A stretch of 64,000 nucleotides of DNA. It comes from Balneolaceae bacterium. Lineage in GTDB: Bacteria > Bacteroidota > Rhodothermia > Balneolales > Balneolaceae. The stretch lies in contig CP051242.1 of the NCBI GenBank assembly GCA_017795005.1, forward strand, positions 2,628,976-2,692,975, given 5' to 3'. The notes under the pieces are model-generated. The model had not been told where the DNA came from, ran no database searches, and saw only the letters and a program-made list of their open reading frames with translations. Position numbers and translations under genes: made by a program. Of the stretch, positions 17,524-25,805 are shown piece after piece. Numbering within the stretch: position 1 is the stretch's first letter; each line of letters begins with the position of its first letter.

Positions 17524-18563
17524 GCATCCTCCAGTTTTACAGGTTCTATATAAGTACCTTCTTCATTTGGGTCTGGATTCACCCAGACTTTTCCATCCAG
17601 AACTTTTAACTGGTAGGTTTTCAGTTTTTCGGTAAAGGGTGGCGGTGCCTTTCCGTCTTCTGGTTTGTACTGATAACCGTGCCATGGACAAGTAATACAA
17701 CCATCTACAATTCTTCCTTCTCCAAGTGGACCCATCTGATGTTTGCACACATTATTAACCGCAGAAAGTCTACCATCGTATTTAAAAATGGCAATGTTCT
17801 CTCCTTCCAAAAAAATTGTTTTCGCACAACTTTCCGGAATATCGGAAATGAGACACACCTCATAAAAACCGTCTTTTTTTAATAAGTCACGGTCTTTTTG
17901 TAATCTACGGTTTTCTTTTATTCCGGTAACTAAATGCAGACTCAGAATAGCTATAAAACCACCTAGTAAGAATACCCAATCCACCAGATGATCTTCGTAT
18001 TGAAGAGCTCCCAAAGCTACATGAAGAACTAATAATCCATAGACTACATATACACCCATATGAAGGGTTTTCCAGATTTTTGGAGATAAATTATTTAACC
18101 AGAAATCGTGACTGGTAGCAGCCATCAGAAAAAGAATAAGTAAGGCAAAGAAGCCCAAAGTCTGAAATGGAAATTCACTTATTTCCTGATAATGTTGATT
18201 GGATGTGAAAACACTTACAACGGCGTTGATATCACCAAGCGCATGAAACTGAATAATCGAAAAAACTCCATGGATTAATGCAATAAAGAACATGGATACT
18301 CCAAGATGCCTTCTGTTATAAAGCAGAGGCAGGAATTTGGTATTTAGTCGCGCAAGAGGTCCAATCGAAAGAATGATGTGTAAGAGCAAAAAGGCGGTTA
18401 TTGCCGTCGCTCTGATAATTATCGTTTCGGCTGTAATTTCAGGATGAAACAGGAACTGAAATCCTATAAAGCAGATCAACATAAAAGCAATTCCAAGCCA
18501 AAGGATTTTATCATATCCTTTTTTCTGCTTGTTCCATTGGACTGATGTATAGTTAAGACTCAT
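17520..18563 (-). CDS. Ferric-reductase-like membrane domain fused to a Rieske [2Fe-2S] domain
   Basis: A 347-residue protein with about six transmembrane helices (residues 20-212). His residues at 62, 98, 168 and 181 lie in or near the helices, as expected of a YedZ/ferric-reductase-like di-haem core. A C-terminal Rieske domain follows (about 232-335) with C273-x-H275 and C292-x-x-H295. It would pass electrons between haem and the cluster across the membrane. There is no flavin/NAD(P)H domain as in classical ferric reductases. It starts 1 bp after the 27-residue membrane peptide gene and overlaps the next gene by ATGA. Confidence 0.88.
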   Translation of the reverse strand: MSLNYTSVQWNKQKKGYDKILWLGIAFMLICFIGFQFLFHPEITAETIIIRATAITAFLLLHIILSIGPLARLNTKFLPLLYNRRHLGVSMFFIALIHGVFSIIQFHALGDINAVVSVFTSNQHYQEISEFPFQTLGFFALLILFLMAATSHDFWLNNLSPKIWKTLHMGVYVVYGLLVLHVALGALQYEDHLVDWVFLLGGFIAILSLHLVTGIKENRRLQKDRDLLKKDGFYEVCLISDIPESCAKTIFLEGENIAIFKYDGRLSAVNNVCKHQMGPLGEGRIVDGCITCPWHGYQYKPEDGKAPPPFTEKLKTYQLKVLDGKVWVNPDPNEEGTYIEPVKLEDA

Positions 18564-18564
18564 A

Positions 18565-18648
18565 TTAGAGAAGAATCAGGATTGTAATTACAATGACAGA
18601 AACTAACACCCAGATTCTGAGATGTGCTTTTCTTAAAGATGCTTTCAT
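18565..18648 (-). CDS. 27-residue single-helix membrane peptide
   Basis: A short open frame encodes MKASLRKAHLRIWVLVSVIV and seven further hydrophobic residues: a basic N-terminus then one membrane helix. Support for its being a gene: GGAGG lies just upstream, its ATG overlaps the upstream stop as ATGA, and its TAA is 1 bp before the next ATG. It therefore fills the gap between two operon genes exactly. Small hydrophobic subunits of respiratory complexes look like this. The positive residues before the helix predict a cytoplasmic N-terminus. Confidence 0.7.
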   Translation of the reverse strand: MKASLRKAHLRIWVLVSVIVITILILL

Positions 18649-18848
18649 ATGTTCCTCCATCTGGCAAAAAATAACGGCCAGAATACCACCAGTCCGGGAA
18701 AGATTAATACCTTGAAAAGCTTGCCGCTGTCTTTTGTACCCTGATCTACTTTGATGAGGCCTTTCCAGGTAAAGATCAAAGAAAAAACAATGCCAATGGT
18801 AATGTATACCAAGGCAATTGTGAGGATAAGTGTGATGATTTGCCCCAT
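18645..18848 (-). CDS. 67-residue two-helix membrane protein
   Basis: It has two transmembrane helices (about residues 5-28 and 45-60) separated by a short polar loop (KGLIKVDQGTKDSGK), ending FWPLFFARWRNI. The FWPL-x-x-RW ending is distinctive. It is translationally coupled (ATGA) to the 27-residue peptide. It is probably a small structural subunit of the membrane redox assembly; I know of no experimental function. Confidence 0.75.
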   Translation of the reverse strand: MGQIITLILTIALVYITIGIVFSLIFTWKGLIKVDQGTKDSGKLFKVLIFPGLVVFWPLFFARWRNI

Positions 18849-18862
18849 AGCTATTAATTAGT

Positions 18863-18977
18863 CCTCCCTTGAGGGAGGTGTCTGAAAATGCGAAAGCGAT
18901 TGAAAACGGAGGGTGTTCTCAAACCCAGGGTTAAGACACCCCTCCCAGCCTCCGGCTGTACTCCCCTCAAGGGGGAG
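18863..18977. repeat. Nested palindromic repeat inside the Rieske operon
   Basis: It contains CCTCCCTTGAGGGAGG (18863-18878), a stem GGAGGGTGT pairing with ACACCCCTCC around a smaller hairpin, AGCCTCCGGCT, and CTCCCCTCAAGGGGGAG at the end. The architecture resembles the 12167 and 32177 repeats but the sequence differs. It separates the flavoprotein gene from the six downstream genes and could terminate or stabilise the transcript. Confidence 0.7.
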
Positions 18978-19015
18978 ATTTAATGAATTGGTTTTTAATC
19001 TAAGATGATTATCCA

Positions 19016-20632
19016 TCACTTAACTGGTAAAACTCCTGCGTAATTAATTCCTGTTAATCGATGGATATCATAATCGAAAGTACTTAAATCGTTGTGATTG
19101 AACTTTGAAACAGCATCATGTCCACATGAACGGGCTATAACTCTGACTAACTCGGTACTCGCTTCAAAGAAATTCTGAAGTTGTTTAGCAGATGCATCAA
19201 TAATTAACCTGCTTCGGAGTCCTTCTTTCTGAGTGGCAATTCCAACCGGACAATTATTGCTGTTACAAGCCCGCATCCCCAAACATCCGATTGCCTGAAG
19301 CGCTGAATTTGATACCGCAATTGCATCGGCTCCCAACATCATGGCTTTGGCAAAATCTTCTGCTACTCTAAGTCCACCCGTAATTATAAGTGTCACATCA
19401 TCAGCACCTACTTTGTCAAGGTGTCTGCGTGCTCTTGCTAATGCGGGTATGGTTGGTACATTAATATTATTCCTTAGTACGGTTGGTGCAGACCCAGTTC
19501 CTCCTCCTCTTCCATCTAAAATGATGTAATCTACTCCAACCCGTAGAGCAAAATCGATATCTGCTTCCACGTGACTTGCCGCTATTTTAAACCCAACAGG
19601 AATCCCTCCGGTCTTTTCACGAACTTCTTCTGCGACTTTTTTGAAATCATCTGCAGTCTTTAAATCAGGAAAAGCAGCAGGTGATATAGCAGTTTCCCCT
19701 TCTTCAAGTCCACGTACTTCCGCAATTTCTTTGGTTACTTTATTTCCGGGAAGATGACCTCCCGTTCCGGTTTTCGCTCCTTGCCCCCCTTTAAAATGAA
19801 ATGCCTGCGCTTTCATCACTTTCTCCATTGAAAAGCCAAATTTACCCGAGGCCAACTCGTAGAAATATTTCGAATTATTTTCCTGTTCGGCAGGCAGCAT
19901 CCCTCCTTCGCCACTGCAAATACCTGTCCCTGCAAGTTCTGCTCCTTTCGATAGTGCGATTTTAGCTTCTCTTGATAGTGCACCAAAACTCATATCCGAT
20001 ACGAAAACAGGAATATCCAAAACCAAAGGTTTTTTAGCTTTCGGACCAATGGTCACCTTTGTGGAAACTTTTTCTTCATCCAGTAAAGGCCTTGTTGCAA
20101 GCTGGGCTGGCAGAAATTGAATACTTTCCCATTTCGGAAGAGTGTTTCGGTCAACCCCCATTGCTTCTGAAGGCCCATGATGCCCGTAATTCTTTAATCC
20201 GTTCTGAGCTAGTTCCTTAATGTAGTTCGTGTAAGGCTCGGTTTCTTCAGGATGAGTATCTGCATAAGCACCGAGGTATTCGTCCCGGTTAAAAGGCTGT
20301 GGATTATCAACCAGGTATTCGTTGACTTCCTCTTCATCCACCCAGACAAAACCATCTTCAATCCACGCATTAAATTTGTGCAGAACTTCGTCGTTGTTGT
20401 ATTCACTTACTCCGGTATCATAACGATAATCCCAACCATGAACACCACAAATCAGATTTTGCCCGTCTATATATCCATCTCCAAGAAGAGCTCCCCTGTG
20501 ATGACACCGACCGTATAGTACGGAAACGTTTTCCCCGTATTTTATAACTACAAGATCCAGTCCATTAATTAGCTTATGTTTTGGCTCCTTTTCATCCAGT
20601 TCCCATACTTTACATAATTGTACTTCTTTCAT
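19016..20632 (-). CDS. Rieske-FMN glutamate-synthase-like protein
   Basis: A 538-residue fusion. Residues about 1-105 are a Rieske domain (C43-x-H45 and C62-x-x-H65). Residues about 160-530 match the FMN-binding synthase domain of glutamate synthase (FVSDMSFGALSREAKIALSK, GQGAKTGTGGHLPG, DYIILDGRGGGTGSAP). A C-x5-C-x4-C set (C in GCLGMRAC and NSNNC) would hold a [3Fe-4S] cluster. It lacks the glutaminase domain, so it is not a complete glutamate synthase; an oxidoreductase role is inferred. ATG 20632 is preferred over an in-frame TTG at 20641. It is the first gene of the minus-strand redox operon, divergent from the GH16 pair. Confidence 0.9.
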   Translation of the reverse strand: MKEVQLCKVWELDEKEPKHKLINGLDLVVIKYGENVSVLYGRCHHRGALLGDGYIDGQNLICGVHGWDYRYDTGVSEYNNDEVLHKFNAWIEDGFVWVDEEEVNEYLVDNPQPFNRDEYLGAYADTHPEETEPYTNYIKELAQNGLKNYGHHGPSEAMGVDRNTLPKWESIQFLPAQLATRPLLDEEKVSTKVTIGPKAKKPLVLDIPVFVSDMSFGALSREAKIALSKGAELAGTGICSGEGGMLPAEQENNSKYFYELASGKFGFSMEKVMKAQAFHFKGGQGAKTGTGGHLPGNKVTKEIAEVRGLEEGETAISPAAFPDLKTADDFKKVAEEVREKTGGIPVGFKIAASHVEADIDFALRVGVDYIILDGRGGGTGSAPTVLRNNINVPTIPALARARRHLDKVGADDVTLIITGGLRVAEDFAKAMMLGADAIAVSNSALQAIGCLGMRACNSNNCPVGIATQKEGLRSRLIIDASAKQLQNFFEASTELVRVIARSCGHDAVSKFNHNDLSTFDYDIHRLTGINYAGVLPVK

Positions 20633-20781
20633 TAATCCCAAAAGCTTACTTAATAATACCCAGTCAATAAATGAAAAAAGGAAATCAATATCTGTAACGA
20701 AAGTATAATGCTGAAGACTTAGTAAAAACCGTGAGAAATCTTCTCAATTGACTCTCTATCATATAGTATTGATCTTGCTTC

Positions 20782-21630
20782 ATGATTCAGAAGCGACCTT
20801 TTTTACAATTTATCATCCTACTTTTATCCACATTTGCCTGTACTTCGTCACAAACACAGAAGTACAATTTTTCCCAATGGGAGAATGCTGAACTTATTTG
20901 GGCAGATGAATTTGATGGAAATGAAGTAGATACTACAAAATGGCGCTTTCAAACTGGAGCGCATGGTTGGGGAAATCGTGAATGGCAGGATTATCAACCC
21001 TTTGGATCTGATAATGCAATAGTAGAAGATGGGGTGCTTAAAATTATTGCCCGAAAAACCGGTGAAGGACAAAAAGCCGGAGACTACACTTCTGCCCGGT
21101 TGAACAGCAAAGCTTCTTTTTTGTATGGAAGGATAGAAATAAGAGCAAAAATACCTGATTATAAAGGCCCAGGAATTTGGCCTGCTTTATGGACTCTGGG
21201 CGATAATATCAAAGATATAGGTTGGCCCGAATCAGGTGAAATTGATATAATGGAATATGTAAGCTGGAGACCGGATTCTGTGTTAGCAACCATTCATAGT
21301 GAGGCAAACAATCACATGAATGGAACTCAAATTGGAACCGGCTTTATTCCCTTACCAACTATCGAGGAAGAGTTTCATAATTTTGGAATTCTTTGGGATA
21401 AGGATTTACTTCAATTTTATATTGATGATATTCAAAATGTAATTCTAAGTATTCCAAGACCTACGCAACCAAATCAGAGTAACTGGCCGTTCGCTGACCC
21501 ACATTATTTGTTGATGAATATTGCAATTGGAGGTAATTTAGGAGGCGTGGAAGGCGTTGATGATTCTATATTCCCTGCTACCATGCAGGTTGATTATGTT
21601 AAAGTATGGCAATTAAAAAACAGAGACTAA
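20782..21630 (+). CDS. GH16 family beta-glucanase, lipoprotein
   Basis: A 282-residue protein with a lipoprotein signal (lipobox ending at C20) and one GH16 domain. The catalytic motif is GEIDIMEYV: E153 nucleophile, D155, E158 acid/base. ARLNSKASFLYGRIEIRAK, WPALWTLG and the C-terminal FPATMQVDYVKVWQ are laminarinase-type landmarks. It probably hydrolyses beta-1,3- or mixed-linkage glucans at the cell surface. Its paralogue starts 3 bp downstream. No SusC/SusD pair is nearby, so this is not a standard polysaccharide-utilisation locus. Confidence 0.92.
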   Translation: MIQKRPFLQFIILLLSTFACTSSQTQKYNFSQWENAELIWADEFDGNEVDTTKWRFQTGAHGWGNREWQDYQPFGSDNAIVEDGVLKIIARKTGEGQKAGDYTSARLNSKASFLYGRIEIRAKIPDYKGPGIWPALWTLGDNIKDIGWPESGEIDIMEYVSWRPDSVLATIHSEANNHMNGTQIGTGFIPLPTIEEEFHNFGILWDKDLLQFYIDDIQNVILSIPRPTQPNQSNWPFADPHYLLMNIAIGGNLGGVEGVDDSIFPATMQVDYVKVWQLKNRD

Positions 21631-21633
21631 AAC

Positions 21634-22434
21634 ATGAAGAGACTATTCATTTTATTAATACCAATTTTACTGATTAGCTGTAAAGATTCCGGATCAGGAA
21701 CAGATGAGCTTGAAGGACTGATCTGGAGTGATGAATTCAATGGAACGACGGTCGACCAGACAAAATGGAGGTTTGAAACCGGAGATCATGGTTGGGGAAA
21801 TAATGAATGGCAGAACTATACTACAAATAATACTGAGGTAAGTGATGGGACTCTTAAGATTTTTGCTACAAAAGTTGGTTCCGGACAGCAGGCTCAATAT
21901 TCATCAGCCCGACTCAACTCTTTGGAGAGCTTCACTTATGGAAGAATGGAAATAAGAGCAAAAATTCCTGATCTCGCAGGTAATGGTCTTTGGCCTGCAA
22001 TCTGGATGCTCGGTGAAAATATTTCTGAAGTAGGTTGGCCTGCATGTGGTGAAATCGACATTATGGAATATGTAAGTTACCAGCCTGATACTTTTTATTC
22101 TACCATTCATAGTAACGCTAATAATCATGTGGATGGAACAGCAGTTGGTTCAGGTGATGTTTCACTTCCTGATATTGAAGAAGAGTTCAACATTTTCGGA
22201 GTAATTTGGAGAGAAAACTCCCTTAATTTTTATGTTGAGGATCCCTCAAATATCATTTTCCAGTTTGTAAAGCCACCCGTTGCAAATGCTGATAACTGGC
22301 CATTCGATAAACCTCATTATTTCTTATTGAATATGGCTATTGGAGGTAACTGGGGAGGCGCAAGAGGGGTTGATGACGAAATCTTCCCTTCCGTTTTTGA
22401 AATCGACTATGTAAGGGTTTTCGAACTTGATTGA
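21634..22434 (+). CDS. GH16 family beta-glucanase, lipoprotein (paralogue)
   Basis: A 266-residue paralogue with signal and lipobox LLISC (C16) and catalytic residues E140, D142 and E145 in CGEIDIMEYV. ARLNSLESFTYGRMEIRAK and WPAIWMLG are shared with the preceding gene. It is cotranscribed with it and converges on the MutS-like gene, leaving 5 bp between the stops. The two copies probably arose by tandem duplication and may differ in linkage or chain-length preference. Confidence 0.92.
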   Translation: MKRLFILLIPILLISCKDSGSGTDELEGLIWSDEFNGTTVDQTKWRFETGDHGWGNNEWQNYTTNNTEVSDGTLKIFATKVGSGQQAQYSSARLNSLESFTYGRMEIRAKIPDLAGNGLWPAIWMLGENISEVGWPACGEIDIMEYVSYQPDTFYSTIHSNANNHVDGTAVGSGDVSLPDIEEEFNIFGVIWRENSLNFYVEDPSNIIFQFVKPPVANADNWPFDKPHYFLLNMAIGGNWGGARGVDDEIFPSVFEIDYVRVFELD

Positions 22435-22439
22435 TATTA

Positions 22440-24266
22440 TCAGGTGGGCAACCCTTCCATTTTCATAATTTCTAATGCATTAGTACTTGGGCAGGGTCCG
22501 GGTTTTATTTTATACTCAAAGCTCATTTTTTCATCCTTTATGGATTCCACAAAATGCCAGTTACTGAGTTCAGGAATTTCTGATTCCAGATCAGCAAGTT
22601 CTAGATCATGTGACGATACCAGACCAATTCCATTTTTACCTGCAACTTCCTTAAGAAAAGCAGCACTGCCTGTATATCTTTCCCGATTATTGGTTCCTCG
22701 GTAAATCTCGTCCACAAAAAAGAACAGTGGCTGCTGGTCTTCCTTCAATAGCTCGTCTAAAAGATATCGTAACCGCTTTACTTCGGTATAAAAATGAGAA
22801 AGTCCGTCATCGAGAGAATCAGTAATATTTATGCTTGAGAAAACCCTATAAAACTTTGTCTGGAGGTTGTTAGCACAAACCGGAGCTCCCGAGTAAGCGA
22901 GAATAAGATTAATACCTATTGTTCGTAGGAAGGTACTTTTACCGGACATATTTGAACCAGTAATAAGAAATAAATCCTTGCCTTCTTTCACTTCAAAATT
23001 ATTAGCTACTCTTTGATGGACAGGTATCAATGGATGTCCCATTTTGTTAGCATAGAATAATTGATCTTTATCGGTATTAAAATCCGGATAATTATAATCA
23101 GGATTCAGCATCGCAAAGTTAGCCAAAGAGTTAAGGGCTTCCAATTCATAAAAGCTATCAAGCCATTTAGTTAGCTTTGGCTCCAAATTTTTTTTCAGTT
23201 CCTCAACCCTTATTGCATAAAAATAATCCCAAGGGACAATAAAATTGATAATGAAGTGAAAGATCTCATTCTTTTTCAACGAAGCCCGACTCAGCATACC
23301 TAAGGTTTTTTTGATAAAAACAGAGGGCCTATTATTTGCACTTTGATATTCATCCAATAGCGATTCCAGTTCACTACCCTTTTTAGGTTTAAAATCTTCC
23401 AAATGAAAAAGAATTGCGCTAAGCTGATTAAGCATTATCTCAATCTGATAGCAGGCGTCGAATAAATCGGTAATTTTATGGTCATTCAGTTTGTAGCATA
23501 CCTGATATGCAACTAAGCATATGACTAAAGGAAGTGGATTTAAGATTCCTAGAAAAAGTAACACTCCAAAAGTAATGTTAAGAACAGAAAGTATACTTAG
23601 CGTAATAAAGGGAATTTTGAGTCCTTTTTTTGGAGGTAACCTGAGCCAGGTCAACATATCCTCAGTACTCCAGTTCTTTTTTACTGAATGAGCAGAAGTA
23701 AATAAACTTATCACTCTTAATTTATCTCTGAACCAGGAAAGAGGCGTCAATTCAATTACTTTCTTTTGCCGCTTAAGAATCTCTTCTTCTTTAGGAGATG
23801 GTGTTAATAACCACTCTGAAAGTTTTTTCGCACTTCCTTCATAAATGGAAGTGTCAATAAGATGAAATAATGAATGCTTACCTAAAATATCCAAATCATT
23901 AGCAAAAGGATGATTTCTGGTTTCTAAAGCTACAGGCTTATAGCTGATATTTTGCCAATCCAGCTCCATACGGGCAATATGCTCTCTTTTGATACTCCTT
24001 AGATGCTCAAACTTTTCCTGAGATTGATATACTCGACGATGCCTGTCTATCAAAAAAATAAACCCACCTATCCATGCAATTAAACTGCTTAAATAAGCCC
24101 AATCCGGAAGTAGGCCGTAGCATAGATATATAGCGAGAATAGCAACTATGAAATAGCCCAAACGGATTTTGGAATAGATACTATTTATCTTTTTTCGCTT
24201 CTCAATTGTTGCCTCTATCCTTCCTACATGGTTATGCAGGATCGACTTCAGTTTTTCTTGTGTCAT
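22440..24266 (-). CDS. Membrane-associated MutS-like ATPase
   Basis: A 608-residue protein with two hydrophobic regions (about residues 37-75 and 217-257), a helical MutS-core-like middle and a C-terminal MutS ATPase domain. The Walker A motif is GSNMSGKST (437-445) and Walker B is FFFVDE (515-520), followed by IYRGTNNRER and SSHDLELADLE. It lacks the mismatch-recognition domain of MutS1. The predicted membrane helices separate it from canonical MutS and MutS2. It overlaps the upstream Smr gene by 35 bp; no later in-frame start removes the overlap. The function of this family is not established. Confidence 0.85.
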   Translation of the reverse strand: MTQEKLKSILHNHVGRIEATIEKRKKINSIYSKIRLGYFIVAILAIYLCYGLLPDWAYLSSLIAWIGGFIFLIDRHRRVYQSQEKFEHLRSIKREHIARMELDWQNISYKPVALETRNHPFANDLDILGKHSLFHLIDTSIYEGSAKKLSEWLLTPSPKEEEILKRQKKVIELTPLSWFRDKLRVISLFTSAHSVKKNWSTEDMLTWLRLPPKKGLKIPFITLSILSVLNITFGVLLFLGILNPLPLVICLVAYQVCYKLNDHKITDLFDACYQIEIMLNQLSAILFHLEDFKPKKGSELESLLDEYQSANNRPSVFIKKTLGMLSRASLKKNEIFHFIINFIVPWDYFYAIRVEELKKNLEPKLTKWLDSFYELEALNSLANFAMLNPDYNYPDFNTDKDQLFYANKMGHPLIPVHQRVANNFEVKEGKDLFLITGSNMSGKSTFLRTIGINLILAYSGAPVCANNLQTKFYRVFSSINITDSLDDGLSHFYTEVKRLRYLLDELLKEDQQPLFFFVDEIYRGTNNRERYTGSAAFLKEVAGKNGIGLVSSHDLELADLESEIPELSNWHFVESIKDEKMSFEYKIKPGPCPSTNALEIMKMEGLPT

Positions 24267-24549
24267 TCTTTGGTTTTCTTAATTCTACGAGTGTTGCGCC
24301 CCAGCTACTGCTATCATCCGCTAGCCTATAGGAAATTACGACTTCATTTTTATCCAGAATACCGTGTACTAATCTCCGAAGTACTCCCTTCCCCTTTCCA
24401 TGGATTATCCTAAGAGAATAAATTTCTTTTTCCATACACGCTTCGATGTAATCCGGGACTAGTTCTTTTACTTCTTTTGGACTGAAAAGATGTAAATCCA
24501 GAATTCCGTCAATGGGTAGTTCTATGGGTTCGGGTTCGGGTTCGGTCAA
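24232..24549 (-). CDS. Stand-alone Smr domain protein
   Basis: A 105-residue protein consisting almost only of an Smr domain: LDLHLFSPKEVKELV (the LDLH signature) and IIHGKGKGVLRRLVHGIL (the HGKGxG signature of the nuclease/nucleic-acid-binding loop). In MutS2 this domain is fused to the C-terminus of the MutS ATPase. Here it is a separate gene whose 3' end overlaps the MutS-like membrane ATPase, so the pair looks like a split or alternatively assembled MutS2-like module. Confidence 0.88.
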   Translation of the reverse strand: MTEPEPEPIELPIDGILDLHLFSPKEVKELVPDYIEACMEKEIYSLRIIHGKGKGVLRRLVHGILDKNEVVISYRLADDSSSWGATLVELRKPKNDTRKTEVDPA

Positions 24550-24608
24550 TTTGTTGTTCGTTAATCGTTAATAAGAAATTTTATTCTTAATTGAATTATT
24601 CCTAATTC

Positions 24609-24917
24609 TTAATTTACCTCATAGTCCACTACTCTTCGCTCCTCAACAATGCTTCCAGCAAATTCAACTACTTTCTGATGTTCCGAGTGTACTGCGTATT
24701 CTTTAAGTTTTTCTTTTGACTCATGTGTTGTTGTAAGTACCATATCAAAAACAGGTCCTTCCGCAGGCTGATAGCCAATTCCTACTTCCATGGAAAGTAT
24801 AGCGTCGATTTTTGGAACTAGAGACTCTAGCTTTTCCTTGAATTCAACCGCGTTCTCTTCTTTTGATTTTCCATTCGCCTCATCCCTAAGCTTCCACATT
24901 ACAATATGTTTGATCAT
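24609..24917 (-). CDS. Dabb (stress-responsive alpha/beta barrel) family protein
   Basis: A 102-residue protein starting MIKHIVMWKLRDEA, the Dabb signature with a His early in strand 1, and VFDMVLTTTHESKEKLKEYAVHSEH in the middle. These dimeric ferredoxin-like barrels act in varied small-molecule reactions or remain uncharacterised. It is a single gene bounded by AT-rich inverted repeats; the substrate is unknown. Confidence 0.87.
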   Translation of the reverse strand: MIKHIVMWKLRDEANGKSKEENAVEFKEKLESLVPKIDAILSMEVGIGYQPAEGPVFDMVLTTTHESKEKLKEYAVHSEHQKVVEFAGSIVEERRVVDYEVN

Positions 24918-24923
24918 ATTTTT

Positions 24924-24982
24924 GTTAATAGTTAATGGTTATTGGTATTCCGACAAATATCCAATAACCATTAACTAATAAC
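24924..24982. repeat. Long AT-rich inverted repeat
   Basis: The 22-bp arms at 24924-24945 and 24961-24982 (core GTTAATGGTTATTGG / CCAATAACCATTAAC) are perfect apart from one position, around a 15-base loop. A related element occurs at 29366-29410. It may be a dispersed miniature repeat or a transcription stop. Confidence 0.7.
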
Positions 24983-25067
24983 CAGCCTTATTGACTATTA
25001 ATTGATCTCAGGAACTCTTATTTTTATAGTTCTGTTTTAAAATCGAATCAGGACATCCTGTTTCCCC

Positions 25068-25769
25068 ATGAAAGAAAATAATCCCATATTGGAAAACGTA
25101 GACATAGAACAAATTACTGCAGACGAAGTAGGCGATGCTCATTTTGGTTCTTCAGAACTGACACCAATCAGAAAAGATGCATTCGATCTCTCTGATTCAG
25201 AGAAAATTGAAACCATTCAAGAGCATTTTGCGAAAATTATGGAAACTCTTGGGCTTGATCTTACCGACGACAGCCTCAGGGGTACACCATACCGTGTTGC
25301 CAAGATGTATGTGAAAGAAATTTTCCATGGATTAGATCCTAAAAACAGACCTGAAGCGCGAACTTTTAGCAACGGATACGATTACAGTGACATGGTAATC
25401 GAGAAGAATATTCAGGTTACTTCTTTTTGTGAACATCACTTTCTTCCATTTATTGGGAAAGCACACGTAGCATATATTTCAAAAGGAAAAGTAATCGGTC
25501 TTTCTAAAATCAATCGACTCGTAGATTATTTTTCGCGCAGACCTCAGGTTCAGGAGCGACTAACGCTTCAAATTGCAGATGCATTATCAGAAGCAATGGA
25601 AACGGAAGACGTTGCTGTATTTATCGACAGCAAGCATTTATGTGTTTCTACCAGGGGAATAAAAGATACCACAAGTAGTACGATCACTTCTGAATTCAGA
25701 GGTGCCTTTAGAGAAAAGGAAACACAACAAAAATTTATTGATTTTATTAAAGCTGAAACTCAGTTCTAA
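25068..25769 (+). CDS. folE: GTP cyclohydrolase I (type IA)
   Basis: A 233-residue enzyme converting GTP to 7,8-dihydroneopterin triphosphate, the first step of tetrahydrofolate synthesis. Zinc ligands C121 and H124 (TSFCEHHFLPF) and C192 (HLCVSTRGIKD) are present, with GKVIGLSKINRLVDYFSRRPQ for substrate binding. The N-terminal 40 residues are an unconserved acidic extension. It precedes a Tat-exported glycosylasparaginase and cutC on the same strand, but the 36-bp gap does not prove an operon. Confidence 0.95.
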   Translation: MKENNPILENVDIEQITADEVGDAHFGSSELTPIRKDAFDLSDSEKIETIQEHFAKIMETLGLDLTDDSLRGTPYRVAKMYVKEIFHGLDPKNRPEARTFSNGYDYSDMVIEKNIQVTSFCEHHFLPFIGKAHVAYISKGKVIGLSKINRLVDYFSRRPQVQERLTLQIADALSEAMETEDVAVFIDSKHLCVSTRGIKDTTSSTITSEFRGAFREKETQQKFIDFIKAETQF

Positions 25770-25805
25770 TAATGTAAATCTTTACTAATCATCTAAATTA
25801 AAAGG

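Noticed and set aside
22440-24266. Ordinary mismatch-repair MutS
   Set aside because: No mismatch-binding N-terminal domain; predicted membrane helices and shorter length fit a different MutS-like subgroup.
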